DNA of 50,988 nt from Chitinophaga pinensis. GTDB taxonomy: Bacteria > Bacteroidota > Bacteroidia > NS11-12g > UBA955. The notes beneath the pieces were generated by a model that was given only the letters and a program-made list of their open reading frames with translations, did not search any database and was not told where the DNA came from. The translations under genes were made by a program, and so were the position numbers. Location: assembly GCA_945890895.1 (NCBI GenBank), contig CAMDDG010000016.1:1-50988 (forward strand), written 5' to 3'. Within the stretch, counting starts at the first letter, position 1, and each line of letters begins with the position of its first letter. Shown here piece by piece: positions 1 through 8,236 of the stretch.

Positions 1-291
1 ACTGGGTTCAATCAGGTAAAAAGATTGATTCCAGACTAAACTCCGAATGATTTGCATAAATCCGCCTACTTTATTCAATGGCAAACAGATGAGTTGCTTG
101 TTAGGAGTAGAAATAAAGTGCTTTAATGTTTGGTTTGCACTCCAAATCATTGATGGTTTTTCTAAAATATACGTCTTAGGAAGTCCTGTACTACCTGAAG
201 TGGTAATTTCAAATGAAGTTTGGCCAGCATTCCAGCGTTCAATGATATTTTCTGCATGCTGATGGGCGGTTAAGGATGCATCTTTTTCCAT
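1..291 (-). CDS. menE: O-succinylbenzoate-CoA ligase, N-terminal part (cut by window edge)
   Basis: Partial gene read from an ATG at 291 down to base 1: 97 codons, no stop. The protein carries the AMP-binding signature TTSGSTGLPK at about residues 29-38, where the P-loop of adenylating enzymes sits, followed by a CLPLNKVGGFMQIIRSLV stretch. That layout matches the short MenE proteins of Bacteroidota, in which the P-loop lies near the N-terminus and a CLP...RA(L/M)V segment follows. MenE activates O-succinylbenzoate to its CoA ester in menaquinone synthesis, in the cytoplasm. No SD is visible; a TAAATTTG box lies at 336-329 on this strand. It could be another small acyl-CoA ligase, because only about a quarter of the protein is in the window. 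Confidence 0.72.
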   Translation of the reverse strand, partial: MEKDASLTAHQHAENIIERWNAGQTSFEITTSGSTGLPKTYILEKPSMIWSANQTLKHFISTPNKQLICLPLNKVGGFMQIIRSLVWNQSFYLIEPS

Positions 292-328
292 TTTACTGAA
301 TACGGGTAAGCCAGGTGATTTTAGAGTG

Positions 329-336
329 CAAATTTA
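329..336 (-). promoter_or_regulatory. candidate -7 promoter box of menE
   Basis: TAAATTTG fits the Bacteroidota -7 consensus TAnnTTTG and would start transcription near 322, leaving a leader of about 30 nt before the ATG at 291. I see no TTG at the usual -33 distance, so this is a weak call. Confidence 0.3.
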
Positions 337-423
337 CCCAATAGCAGTTGGATTGCATGGGTTGTTTATACCCAATATTCTCCTTTACAACGAAATTATC
401 GATTATTATGTATTATCAAGAAT

Positions 424-1716
424 CTAACTAAAAGCATACTCTTTGAGTAGACTTACGCATTGGTCGATCTCATTTTGGGTATTGTAGTAATGTGTGGAAA
501 TCCGAATGGAATCAAGTCCATTTTCTGCAACATGGCGTAAAATGATGTTTTTAGACCGTGCGTAATTCACAAATCCCGAGTTGGGATTGTCTTTTTTAGT
601 TTTCTGGGGGTGTATTTTAAATCCGATTTGTGCCCCTCGAGATTTGGATTCAGCTGGAGTTAGCATCTGAATTCCATCTCCAATAGCTAATAACTGATCT
701 TGTAAATAGCCAGACAAAGATTTTACGCGTTTTTCGATATTTTGGGGACCAATTTTCTGGTACAATTCCAAAGATTTTTCGGCTCCCAACCACAATGGTC
801 CAGAGAAGGTGCCGTAACTGTATCGAGATGCTTTATTAATTGGATCGGACAACATGGGTGGGTTTTGATTCATGTTGAAATTGTCTAAACTGTAGGCAGC
901 AACATGAGTAATTTTGGTTTGAGACAGTCGTTGTTCATGGATATAAAGCCAACCGGTCCCAATGGGGCCTAAAACCCATTTATGGAAACAACCGGCATAG
1001 TAATCGCAGCCCAACTCTTTGACATTAAACTCAATCATTCCCAATGGATGTGCACCGTCTACGCAAGAGATGATGTTTCTTGTTCGAGCAAGCGTACACA
1101 TTTCTCTAATGGGTAGAATTTGTCCAATGGTACAAGGAATATGCGGAACGGCGAATGCACGAGTTTTTGGAGTAATTGCACTTTCAAATCGGTTAAGGGT
1201 TTCAGCTGCCGTAGAGCCCAATTCAAAGGTTTTTATAATGATTCCATCGATTTTTGCACGATGCAACCAAGGAGCACAACCACCTACATGTTCGTGAGTA
1301 GTCATGAGAACTTCATCGCCTTTTTTCAAAGGAATTCCCCAGCAAATATGATTGATGCCTTCGCTTACGTTTTTTGTGATACCGATTTCATGAGATTGGG
1401 CACCTATTACTTTAGCTAAAGCCGTTTCTAAACTTCCATTATGAGCAGGATATGCGGCATTTTCTGCTATGTTTTTGTATTCATTTTGAACGGTTTGCAA
1501 AACCGGATACGGAGTAATACCCATGGTGCCGTTGTTGAGAAATATTCGATCGGATTTTAATGGAAACAATTCACGAAGTGCTTCAAATTGGGGCGAATCC
1601 ATATTGGAATCACCTCCATTTAAGTACGATTCTAACGCCCATTTTGCTTGGGCATCTTGAACGGAACTGGCAGCGGCCAAACTTCCCCCGAAAAATAAAA
1701 ATGAACGACGTTTCAT
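424..1716 (-). CDS. Tat-exported class V aminotransferase (isopenicillin-N-epimerase / cysteine-desulfurase-like)
   Basis: A 430-residue PLP enzyme of fold type I, class V. The open frame continues to an ATG at 1740, but the ATG at 1716 is preferred because it puts a twin-arginine signal (MKRRSFLFFGGSLAAASS) right at the N-terminus. DGAH (Asp near residue 220, PLP ring nitrogen) and FHKW (Schiff-base Lys near 246) are in the expected order and spacing. Family members act as epimerases, desulfurases or lyases on amino-acid substrates; the substrate here cannot be told. The Tat signal implies folding with PLP in the cytoplasm and export to the periplasm. The codons for FFGG contain the TTTCGGGGGA motif (1693-1684). 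It stands alone, divergent from anmK, with 130 nt between them. Confidence 0.85.
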   Translation of the reverse strand: MKRRSFLFFGGSLAAASSVQDAQAKWALESYLNGGDSNMDSPQFEALRELFPLKSDRIFLNNGTMGITPYPVLQTVQNEYKNIAENAAYPAHNGSLETALAKVIGAQSHEIGITKNVSEGINHICWGIPLKKGDEVLMTTHEHVGGCAPWLHRAKIDGIIIKTFELGSTAAETLNRFESAITPKTRAFAVPHIPCTIGQILPIREMCTLARTRNIISCVDGAHPLGMIEFNVKELGCDYYAGCFHKWVLGPIGTGWLYIHEQRLSQTKITHVAAYSLDNFNMNQNPPMLSDPINKASRYSYGTFSGPLWLGAEKSLELYQKIGPQNIEKRVKSLSGYLQDQLLAIGDGIQMLTPAESKSRGAQIGFKIHPQKTKKDNPNSGFVNYARSKNIILRHVAENGLDSIRISTHYYNTQNEIDQCVSLLKEYAFS

Positions 1717-1757
1717 AGCAATCGGTTGGTGAAGGTGCAAGATACGTTTTTTAGATG

Positions 1758-1765
1758 TATTTTTG
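1758..1765 (+). promoter_or_regulatory. candidate -7 promoter box of anmK
   Basis: TATTTTTG matches TAnnTTTG and lies about 80 nt before the anmK ATG in the divergent spacer. No convincing -33 TTG at 19-23 nt upstream, so low confidence. Confidence 0.3.
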
Positions 1766-1846
1766 CATTTTGGCCCAAAGTGTAAAATGGAGCTTAAAAA
1801 AACTACTACAAATTGTAAATCAATCGAATAAGGAATAGACCAGGAT

Positions 1847-2926
1847 ATGAATGTTTTAGGGATAATGAGCGGATCGAGTATGGACGGTATCGATTTGGCG
1901 TTGTGTAAAGTGGAAAGAGTAGGGAATCAATTTACTACAGAGATTTTAAAAGCCATAACCATTCCTATGAACGAAACATGGAGAGTGAGATTATCGCAAG
2001 TGAAATACCAAACCCCTGAGGTGTACGCTAAAACCGATATTTTTTTTGGAAGGTATTTGGGTGAATTGGCAGATGCATTTCGGAAAGAAACCGGATTGCA
2101 GATCGATTTAGTTGCGTCGCATGGACACACTGTTTTTCATAATCCGCAAAAGTGGATGACCTCACAAATTGGCGATGGAGCTACTTTATATGGTACTTGT
2201 GGGATTCCAGCTGTTACCAATTTTCGTCGTGCAGATGTAGCAGCAGGCGGACAAGGTGCTCCACTGGTTACTTTGGGAGATGAAATTTTATTCAATGACT
2301 TTGATGTTTGCCTAAACTTAGGCGGATTTTGCAATATTTCGATGAAAACACCGGCAGGCAGAGTGGCATTTGATGTTGCACCTTGCAATATCGTTTTAAA
2401 TCGATTAGCGCGTGAAAAAAAGCTGAAGTACGATGAGAATGGGGCCATTGCTGAAAGCGGAAATGTAATTTACCCGTTGTTGGAACAGTTGAATCAAATC
2501 TCTTTTTATCAAAAATCAGCACCCAAAAGTTTGGGTAGAGAGTGGATCAATAAGGAATTTTGGCATTTGGTTCGGGATTTTGATGATTATTCTGTTGAAG
2601 ATCGCATGAAAACCTTGGTTATGCATATAGCCGTGCAAATTACCAATGCAATTGAAAAGTATGCGGAAAAATCTCTGACAGAAATGAAGGTTTTGGTTAC
2701 AGGCGGTGGTGCGTTTAATCGAACTTTGATGGATTATATTTCATCGGAGTCGGATTCACAAATTATAATTCCCGATGCAGAAATTGTGAACTTTAAAGAA
2801 GCTATGGTTTTTGCGTTATTGGGAGCAATGAGAGTTCATGGAGTTCCCAATGTCATTCACGAAAGTACTGGAGCCAAAGTTCCAGTAATAGCAGGTTCTT
2901 TAGATGGTTATCTTTCTGTGAATTAA
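1847..2926 (+). CDS. anmK: anhydro-N-acetylmuramic acid kinase
   Basis: A 359-residue protein opening with GIMSGSSMDGIDLALC, the family-specific ATP-binding motif of AnmK (GxMSGTSxDGxD). Further family blocks are GHTVFHNP, a NLGGFCNIS glycine-rich phosphate loop near residues 155-163, FDVAPCNIVLNRLA, and LVTGGGAFN near 280. Length is normal. AnmK hydrolyses the 1,6-anhydro ring of anhydro-MurNAc and phosphorylates it to MurNAc-6-phosphate, recycling cell-wall turnover products in the cytoplasm. The ATG at 1847 gives the conserved N-terminus. It may be transcribed alone: the next gene begins 123 nt downstream with its own spacer. Confidence 0.95.
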   Translation: MNVLGIMSGSSMDGIDLALCKVERVGNQFTTEILKAITIPMNETWRVRLSQVKYQTPEVYAKTDIFFGRYLGELADAFRKETGLQIDLVASHGHTVFHNPQKWMTSQIGDGATLYGTCGIPAVTNFRRADVAAGGQGAPLVTLGDEILFNDFDVCLNLGGFCNISMKTPAGRVAFDVAPCNIVLNRLAREKKLKYDENGAIAESGNVIYPLLEQLNQISFYQKSAPKSLGREWINKEFWHLVRDFDDYSVEDRMKTLVMHIAVQITNAIEKYAEKSLTEMKVLVTGGGAFNRTLMDYISSESDSQIIIPDAEIVNFKEAMVFALLGAMRVHGVPNVIHESTGAKVPVIAGSLDGYLSVN

Positions 2927-2939
2927 ACGCATTGAATGT

Positions 2940-2948
2940 CCCCCGAAA
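2940..2948 (-). other. intergenic copy of the recurrent TTTCGGGGGA motif
   Basis: CCCCCGAAA on the + strand, 14 nt after the anmK stop; read on the minus strand it is TTTCGGGGGA. One of ten exact copies in the window and one of only two outside genes. Function unknown. Confidence 0.6.
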
Positions 2949-3049
2949 AAAAACCATAAAGAATCATTAATTCAAGCCATTCCATTGCCATATTTCAGTA
3001 CAACATATAAACTAAATACAAAGAAATCAACCCTATTATTTAATACACC

Positions 3050-4288
3050 GTGAAACTAGAAAAGCTGATCGACAAATTTGAAAACAAGCAACCTGAAATC
3101 GTGTTTGCTTGGAAAGATTCTGAAACCGAAGCCGAAGGCTGGGTAGTAATAAATTCATTGCGTAATGGCGCTGCCGGAGGAGGAACGCGTATGCGTAAAG
3201 GTTTGAATCAACGTGAAGTTGAGAGCTTAGCAAAAACCATGGAAGTGAAGTTCACCGTGGCTGGTCCTCCAATTGGTGGTGCGAAATCCGGTATCAACTT
3301 TGATCCTGCAGATCCACGCAAAAAAGACGTTTTGAAGCGTTGGTATAAGGCGGTTCGTCCATTGTTGAAAAATTACTACGGAACAGGTGGCGATTTAAAT
3401 GTAGATGAAATTCATGAAGTCATTCCTATGACAGCCGATTTGGGAATTTTGCACCCACAAGAAGGGGTGGTTAATGGTCATTTGACTGCTTACACTCCAG
3501 AAGAACGATTGAAAGCTATTTCTCGTTTGCAAGAAGGCGTTTTGTTGCCAATAACCGATGAGCGTTTAACTCCGGATGTGGCAATGAAATTTACCATTGC
3601 CGATATGATTACAGGTTGGGGAGTTGCTGAGGGTGTGCGACACTATTACGAAGTATATGGTGGTTTTATGAACAACAAATTGGCAATTATTCAAGGATGG
3701 GGTAATGTAGCTGCCGCTGCTGCTTTTTATTTAACAAAATACGGAGTTCGTATCGGTGGAATCATAGATCGCAACGGTGGAATTATATCCAAGCAAGGTT
3801 TGGGTTACGAAGAAGTTGTGGAATTGTTCCTAACTCGCGATGGTAATGCGTTAAATGCTCCAAATATGTTGTCGTTTGATGAAGTAAATGCTCAAATTTG
3901 GGATTTACCAGCTGAGATTTTCATTCCGGGTGCTGCCTCTCGTTTGGTTACTGAAGACCAAGTGAATCGAATAGCAAAAGCAGGTATTGAAGTGATTTCT
4001 TGTGGTGCGAATGTTCCATTTGCAGATGCAGAAATTTTCATGGGACCCATCAGTAAACTAGCAGATTCGCAAATGGCGGTTATACCTGATTTTATTGCAA
4101 ATTGCGGTATGGCTCGTGTATTTGGATATTTAATGAAGCAAGATGCCGAGTTAACAGACGTAGCCATATTTAAGGATGTTAGCAACATTATTCGAAGTGC
4201 AGTAATGCGTGTGCATCAATTCAATCCCAAAACTACTGGAATATCTGCCAAGGCATTGGAAATGTCATTGACTGATTTAGTGGGCTAA
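3050..4288 (+). CDS. Glu/Leu/Phe/Val dehydrogenase family protein
   Basis: A 412-residue amino-acid dehydrogenase. The N-terminal dimerisation/substrate domain has GAAGGGTRMR and PPIGGAKSGINFDP, which carries the conserved lysine near residue 85 (most glutamate dehydrogenases have GGAKGG, so Ser replaces a Gly). A GTGGDLNVDE block follows with the catalytic Asp. The NAD(P)-binding Rossmann part begins near IQGWGNVAAAAA (about residues 215-226), a GxGNVA dinucleotide loop. The enzyme oxidatively deaminates an L-amino acid to its 2-oxo acid, or runs in reverse, linking nitrogen and carbon metabolism; substrate is not decided by sequence, with glutamate most likely from length. It starts with GTG; no in-frame ATG gives a complete N-terminus. 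Confidence 0.88.
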   Translation: MKLEKLIDKFENKQPEIVFAWKDSETEAEGWVVINSLRNGAAGGGTRMRKGLNQREVESLAKTMEVKFTVAGPPIGGAKSGINFDPADPRKKDVLKRWYKAVRPLLKNYYGTGGDLNVDEIHEVIPMTADLGILHPQEGVVNGHLTAYTPEERLKAISRLQEGVLLPITDERLTPDVAMKFTIADMITGWGVAEGVRHYYEVYGGFMNNKLAIIQGWGNVAAAAAFYLTKYGVRIGGIIDRNGGIISKQGLGYEEVVELFLTRDGNALNAPNMLSFDEVNAQIWDLPAEIFIPGAASRLVTEDQVNRIAKAGIEVISCGANVPFADAEIFMGPISKLADSQMAVIPDFIANCGMARVFGYLMKQDAELTDVAIFKDVSNIIRSAVMRVHQFNPKTTGISAKALEMSLTDLVG

Positions 4289-4295
4289 GTTTTTG

Positions 4296-4304
4296 TTTCG
4301 GGGG
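4296..4304 (+). other. intergenic copy of the recurrent TTTCGGGGGA motif
   Basis: TTTCGGGGG followed by ATGG, 8 nt after the stop of the amino-acid dehydrogenase gene and 124 nt before pepT. There is no paired inverted arm, so it is not an obvious terminator. Confidence 0.6.
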
Positions 4305-4427
4305 ATGGCAATTCTGCTTGTACATGAATGTTAAATTGATTATCAATTTGGGTTTATAGGCAATTCATCCAGAACAAGGTACCATCCAAACCGAAATCGA
4401 ATAATTCATAAAAAAGAAGATTCAAAA

Positions 4428-5675
4428 ATGAACAAACACAACACAACTATAACCGAACGTTTTTGTAAATACGTTCAGGTAGATACTCAAAGCGATCCAG
4501 AATCCACTTCGTTTCCAAGTACAGAAAAACAGAAGGATTTGAGTCGAATTCTAGTTCAAGAGCTTTTAGAAATGGGACTGGAAGATGCACATTTAGATGA
4601 GTACGGCTATGTATACGCCACGTTAAAATCAAATGTAGATCACGCTGTGCCTGTTATTTGTTATTGTTCTCATGTAGACACCTCTCCAGATTGCACAGGG
4701 GCAGGAGTGAAACCCATAGTACATTCAAATTACCAGGGTCAGGATTTGGTGCTTCCCGACGATACTTCACAAGTAATCAGAACCGCAGAACATCCTTATT
4801 TGTTAGAGAAAATTGGGGAAGATATCATCACAGCTTCAGGTACTACTTTATTGGGTGCTGACGACAAAGCTGGGGTGGCAGTGATTATGGATTGCATTCA
4901 ACGATTTGTAAATAATCCGGATTTGCCCCACGGTGATATTCGAGTTTTGTTTACTCCCGATGAGGAAATTGGCAGGGGTGTGGATCATGTTGACATCAAA
5001 AAATTGGGTGCTGATGTTGGATATACGCTGGATGCAGGAGAACGTGGATCTTATGAAGATGAAACTTTCAGTGCCGATGGTGCAACGATTCATTTTTATG
5101 GAATTTCAGCACATCCTGGTTATGCTAAAGATAAATTGGTGAATGCTTTGAAAATCGCAGGTGATTTCATGAGTCGTTTACCTAAAAGTAGTTGGAGTCC
5201 CGAAACTACATCAGATCGTGAAGGGTTTGTTCACCCCGTAACGATGGGTGGAGTAGCCGAACATGCTTGGGTGAAGTTTATTGTTCGCGATTTTGAAACT
5301 GCGAAACTACTGGAGCATGAGAATCGTTTGGAAATGTTGATGAACGAAACCGTGAAGGATTATCCGGGTGCTACTGCTAAAATGGAAGTTAGTGAGCAAT
5401 ACCGCAACATGAAAGAAGTAGTTTCTTTGAATCCCAAAATTTCTGAATATGCCATTGAAGCGATAAAACAAGCCGGAATTGAGCCACAATTAACGAGTGC
5501 TCGCGGCGGTACCGATGGCAGTCGTTTGAGTTTTATGGGATTGCCTTGTCCAAATATATTTACCGGTGAAATGGCATTTCATGGTAAACATGAATACGTG
5601 AGTGTTCAAGACATGGAAAAGGCGAGTGAAGTATTAGTTCATTTATCGAAATTGTGGGTTGAAGGTTCGAAGTAA
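4428..5675 (+). CDS. pepT: peptidase T (tripeptide aminopeptidase)
   Basis: A 415-residue M20B metallopeptidase. Zinc-site motifs appear in family order: SHVDTSPD (His82, Asp84), GADDKAG (bridging Asp), TPDEEIGRG (catalytic Glu and a zinc Glu), TLDAGERGSYEDETF, and the C-terminal GGTDGSRLSFMGLP and FHGKHEYVS blocks, the latter with the last zinc His. PepT removes the N-terminal residue of tripeptides in the cytoplasm, completing intracellular peptide breakdown. It follows the amino-acid dehydrogenase in the same direction at 139 nt; together they suit amino-acid catabolism, though the spacing does not prove an operon. Transcription ends at the strong hairpin at 5808-5845. Confidence 0.95.
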   Translation: MNKHNTTITERFCKYVQVDTQSDPESTSFPSTEKQKDLSRILVQELLEMGLEDAHLDEYGYVYATLKSNVDHAVPVICYCSHVDTSPDCTGAGVKPIVHSNYQGQDLVLPDDTSQVIRTAEHPYLLEKIGEDIITASGTTLLGADDKAGVAVIMDCIQRFVNNPDLPHGDIRVLFTPDEEIGRGVDHVDIKKLGADVGYTLDAGERGSYEDETFSADGATIHFYGISAHPGYAKDKLVNALKIAGDFMSRLPKSSWSPETTSDREGFVHPVTMGGVAEHAWVKFIVRDFETAKLLEHENRLEMLMNETVKDYPGATAKMEVSEQYRNMKEVVSLNPKISEYAIEAIKQAGIEPQLTSARGGTDGSRLSFMGLPCPNIFTGEMAFHGKHEYVSVQDMEKASEVLVHLSKLWVEGSK

Positions 5676-5807
5676 TTTGAACGGTGAATTCAAAAAGAAG
5701 GGAGATTTCCACCTTTTGAAATTGGATGTTGAATAACTTTGCTTTTGAAATAATTAAATGGTAATCGAGATTCTATTGTTAATTACAACAATATAATGGT
5801 GAAATAT

Positions 5808-5845
5808 AACAATAAAAAAGGGGCGAAAGCCCCTTTTTTATTGTT
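5808..5845. terminator. bidirectional intrinsic terminator between pepT and the desaturase gene
   Basis: A perfect 17-bp inverted repeat with a GAAA tetraloop: the arms are AACAATAAAAAAGGGGC and its exact complement. The A-run on one side and the T-run on the other make it a rho-independent terminator on both strands, which fits the convergent genes. Confidence 0.92.
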
Positions 5846-5902
5846 ATGAAAATTAAAAATTCGGTTTATTATTTTATTGATAATGTAAGTTGGTTCGACG
5901 GA

Positions 5903-7003
5903 TTAAGCCAAACTACCCACTGTTTTCAAGTGAGATAAGTGTGATCGAATAGCTGCAAAGAACGTTGGAACTTCGTTGTATTTTACATTAAAATCAGCAC
6001 ATGTCTTTTTTACAATTTCGTTGATTTTAGGATAATGAACGTGAGAGATTTTTGGAAATAGATGATGTTCTACTTGAAAATTCAATCCTCCTAGAGCCCA
6101 AGTTAAAAACTTACTTTTTGTACTGAAGTTTGAGGTGGTATGAATTTGGTGAGTAGCCCAATCGTCGGTAACGTGAATTGCGTCAATTTCCATATTTGCT
6201 TTTTTGGCATCCTCTAATTCTGTTACATATGTAGTTTCTTCCACAACGTGTGCCAATTGAAATACTACAGTGATAAGAATTCCGCACAAAGCTCCCATTA
6301 AACTAAACCCAATAATTGCAGCTTTAAATCCGATGGCAAGTGCAGGAAGAATGAAGAATATGATGAAATAAAGAACCTTAGAAGACCAAAACTCAATATG
6401 TTGCAAAATTCCAAATTTGGTTTTGAAAGGACGGTCAATCACCTTACCGGTGAAATACTTTTTAAAGTCTTGAATGAAAATCCAAGATAGATAGGCTACA
6501 AAATACAAGGGTATTCCATAAATATGTTGGAATTTGTGGAACCAAAGTTTCTTTTTAGACGTATTGACTCTTAAAATGGGCCACAAATCAATATCATCAT
6601 CGACTCCTTCAATATTTGTGTAGCTATGATGAGAAATATTGTGTTTTTCTGCCCAGATAAATGCGTTTCCTCCCAGGAGGTTTAAAGAAACGGCCATTAA
6701 TTTATTTACCCATGTTTTATCTGAATAGCTACCATGTGCTCCATCGTGCATAACATTAAAACCAATACCTGCGAACCAAATTCCAATAGTTGCGTATACC
6801 ACATAAATCCAATTTGAATCTGCTGGAACAAAATAAAGAGATGCGTAGTTTAATCCAAGAAGGGTACCAAGTATGATGGTTTTGGAGTACAATTTCCAGT
6901 TTCCTGTGGGTTTGATGTTATTTTCTTTGAAATAATCGTTAATTCTGTTGCGGAGAGTAGAAAAAAATTCTGCGTTTCTCCCTTCAAAGCGGATTGGAGT
7001 CAT
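5903..7003 (-). CDS. membrane fatty-acid desaturase (acyl-CoA / acyl-lipid, front-end type)
   Basis: A 366-residue integral membrane di-iron desaturase. The three histidine boxes are present: HDGAH at 86-90, HNISHH at 121-126, and QVEHH at 310-314. The Gln in the third box is typical of the linoleoyl-CoA/delta-6 front-end desaturase group found in many Bacteroidota. Hydrophobic spans lie between and before the boxes (about 43-60, 66-85, 178-192, 215-250). It introduces a double bond into membrane lipid acyl chains using O2 and reduced electron carrier; regiospecificity cannot be read. No cytochrome b5 domain is fused. A TAAATTTG box lies 30 nt upstream at 7040-7033. Confidence 0.9.
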   Translation of the reverse strand: MTPIRFEGRNAEFFSTLRNRINDYFKENNIKPTGNWKLYSKTIILGTLLGLNYASLYFVPADSNWIYVVYATIGIWFAGIGFNVMHDGAHGSYSDKTWVNKLMAVSLNLLGGNAFIWAEKHNISHHSYTNIEGVDDDIDLWPILRVNTSKKKLWFHKFQHIYGIPLYFVAYLSWIFIQDFKKYFTGKVIDRPFKTKFGILQHIEFWSSKVLYFIIFFILPALAIGFKAAIIGFSLMGALCGILITVVFQLAHVVEETTYVTELEDAKKANMEIDAIHVTDDWATHQIHTTSNFSTKSKFLTWALGGLNFQVEHHLFPKISHVHYPKINEIVKKTCADFNVKYNEVPTFFAAIRSHLSHLKTVGSLA

Positions 7004-7032
7004 TATAAATTCTGCGTAAATTCTATTATATA

Positions 7033-7040
7033 CAAATTTA
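7033..7040 (-). promoter_or_regulatory. candidate -7 promoter box of the desaturase gene
   Basis: TAAATTTG on the minus strand, predicting a start near 7026 and a leader of about 23 nt. No -33 TTG at the right distance. Confidence 0.35.
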
Positions 7041-7074
7041 ACGATTTGGAAATTAAAAAGGAAGTAAATTTAAT

Positions 7075-7311
7075 TTAATTCTCAATTTCCGAAGATTTTT
7101 GTTGTTTTCTAGTCGTTAAATTCAACAAAGTATATAACGGGCAAAAACCAACCATGCTGGTTAACAAGAAAATAGTGCAAATTATAACTATTATAAGGGT
7201 TAACGTTCCTTCAGGGATACTTCCACCAATGTACAATCCCAAAAGAATCAAAGCGATGGAAATACGTATGGTTTTATCCAAGGTTCCCATGTTCTTTTTT
7301 AAGAAATTCAT
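7075..7311 (-). CDS. DUF2892 family small membrane protein
   Basis: A 78-residue protein when started at the ATG at 7311; the longer frame from 7386 adds 25 residues that do not look like the family. It begins MNFLKKNMGTLDKTIR, then two hydrophobic helices (about 16-33 and 36-54) and the motif GFCPLYTLLNLTT, which is the DUF2892 (YgaP-like inner membrane) signature. Family members are often found beside rhodanese or sulfur genes, but none is adjacent here. Function unknown. It sits 71 nt upstream of the desaturase on the same strand and might be cotranscribed. A TAAATTTG box at 7342-7335 could be its promoter. Confidence 0.82.
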   Translation of the reverse strand: MNFLKKNMGTLDKTIRISIALILLGLYIGGSIPEGTLTLIIVIICTIFLLTSMVGFCPLYTLLNLTTRKQQKSSEIEN

Positions 7312-7334
7312 AGCTTTTAGATTAAGGTAATAAA

Positions 7335-7342
7335 CAAATTTA
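7335..7342 (-). promoter_or_regulatory. candidate -7 promoter box of the DUF2892 gene
   Basis: TAAATTTG on the minus strand, 23 nt before the ATG at 7311. It would exclude the longer reading frame (start 7386) from the transcript. No -33 element seen. Confidence 0.3.
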
Positions 7343-7440
7343 CAATAATTTAGCGATTTTTTTTGTTTTTTTACTGAAAGTTTCAAAACATAAAATGAGC
7401 CAATACGCTATAAAAAATTCCAAAAGTTTATATTTCCACA

Positions 7441-7448
7441 TAGATTTG
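7441..7448 (+). promoter_or_regulatory. -7 promoter box abutting the methyltransferase start (leaderless candidate)
   Basis: TAGATTTG ends 4 nt before the ATG at 7453. The transcription start expected 5-7 nt after the box coincides with the start codon. The -33 side has no clear TTG. Confidence 0.45.
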
Positions 7449-7452
7449 CGTT

Positions 7453-8199
7453 ATGGATTTAACCGACAGAGCTTTTTGGTCGAATTATTGGCGAAACAAA
7501 AAGGAACTTTATGAGCAACCGGTAAATAGCGACTATCTTTTTACCCCCTTATTCAAAAAGCATATCCAGAAGTATCAACCTAAAACAGCCGTGGAATTGG
7601 GAGGATTTCCAGGGACGTTCTCGGTGCATTTACATCAAAAGTTCAATTTAAGAACCACGTTGGTTGATTATTTCATAGATGAAGAATTGCTTCAGGCCTT
7701 TTTTAAAGCCAACGGCATTGAAAACAATGAACTTGAATGGCAAGAGGCCGATGTATTGTCGCACAAACCCGTTTCAACCAAGTTTGATATGGTTTTTTCT
7801 ATTGGTTTGATTGAGCATTTTGAAAGTACAGAGAACATAATGTATGGACACTACCGATACATGAATCCAAATGGGTCACTGCTGGTTATACTGCCTAATT
7901 TTACAGGGATAAACGGTTGGTTTCAACGGAAGTTTGACCGAGATAATTACGATAAGCACTATATTAAATGTATGGAATTGGGTTTTTTAAGATCGAGAAT
8001 GGAAAAACTGAATTTCAAAGAAATTGAAACAGATTATTTCGGGGGATTTACCATCTGGTTGGAGAACTACAATTCTCAAAAATCCAGTGTAAAATTATTT
8101 TTCAAATTTGTTTGGACTATGGGAAAGGTTATTTCAAAAATTGCACCAATTAAAGGCAGGTGGTTTTCTCCCTACATTTACGTTTCTGGAAAATTGTAA
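7453..8199 (+). CDS. class I SAM-dependent methyltransferase
   Basis: A 248-residue protein with a Rossmann-like methyltransferase core. Motif I is VELGGFPGTFS near residues 46-56 (ExGxxxG type), and the post-II acidic position is LEWQEADV near 95. Motif IV/V region is FDMVFSIGLIEHFES near 110-124, with the Ile-Glu-His typical of small-molecule methyltransferases. The substrate cannot be inferred; no specialised domain or partner gene is nearby. It converges with the AsmA-like gene, with 37 nt between the stops and no obvious hairpin. The YFGG codons near 8037 contain a copy of the TTTCGGGGGA motif. The start is fixed by the promoter box that ends 4 nt before the ATG. Confidence 0.82.
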   Translation: MDLTDRAFWSNYWRNKKELYEQPVNSDYLFTPLFKKHIQKYQPKTAVELGGFPGTFSVHLHQKFNLRTTLVDYFIDEELLQAFFKANGIENNELEWQEADVLSHKPVSTKFDMVFSIGLIEHFESTENIMYGHYRYMNPNGSLLVILPNFTGINGWFQRKFDRDNYDKHYIKCMELGFLRSRMEKLNFKEIETDYFGGFTIWLENYNSQKSSVKLFFKFVWTMGKVISKIAPIKGRWFSPYIYVSGKL

Positions 8200-8236
8200 T
8201 CAACATAGTTGCTCAAAATAACATTTGAAGTTCTAA

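Noticed and set aside
47..262. 71-residue + strand frame
   Set aside because: Antisense to the AMP-binding region of menE; no family resemblance.
1741..1846. Possible riboswitch in the 106-nt region before anmK
   Set aside because: No conserved riboswitch core or stable stem visible; only a -7-like box.
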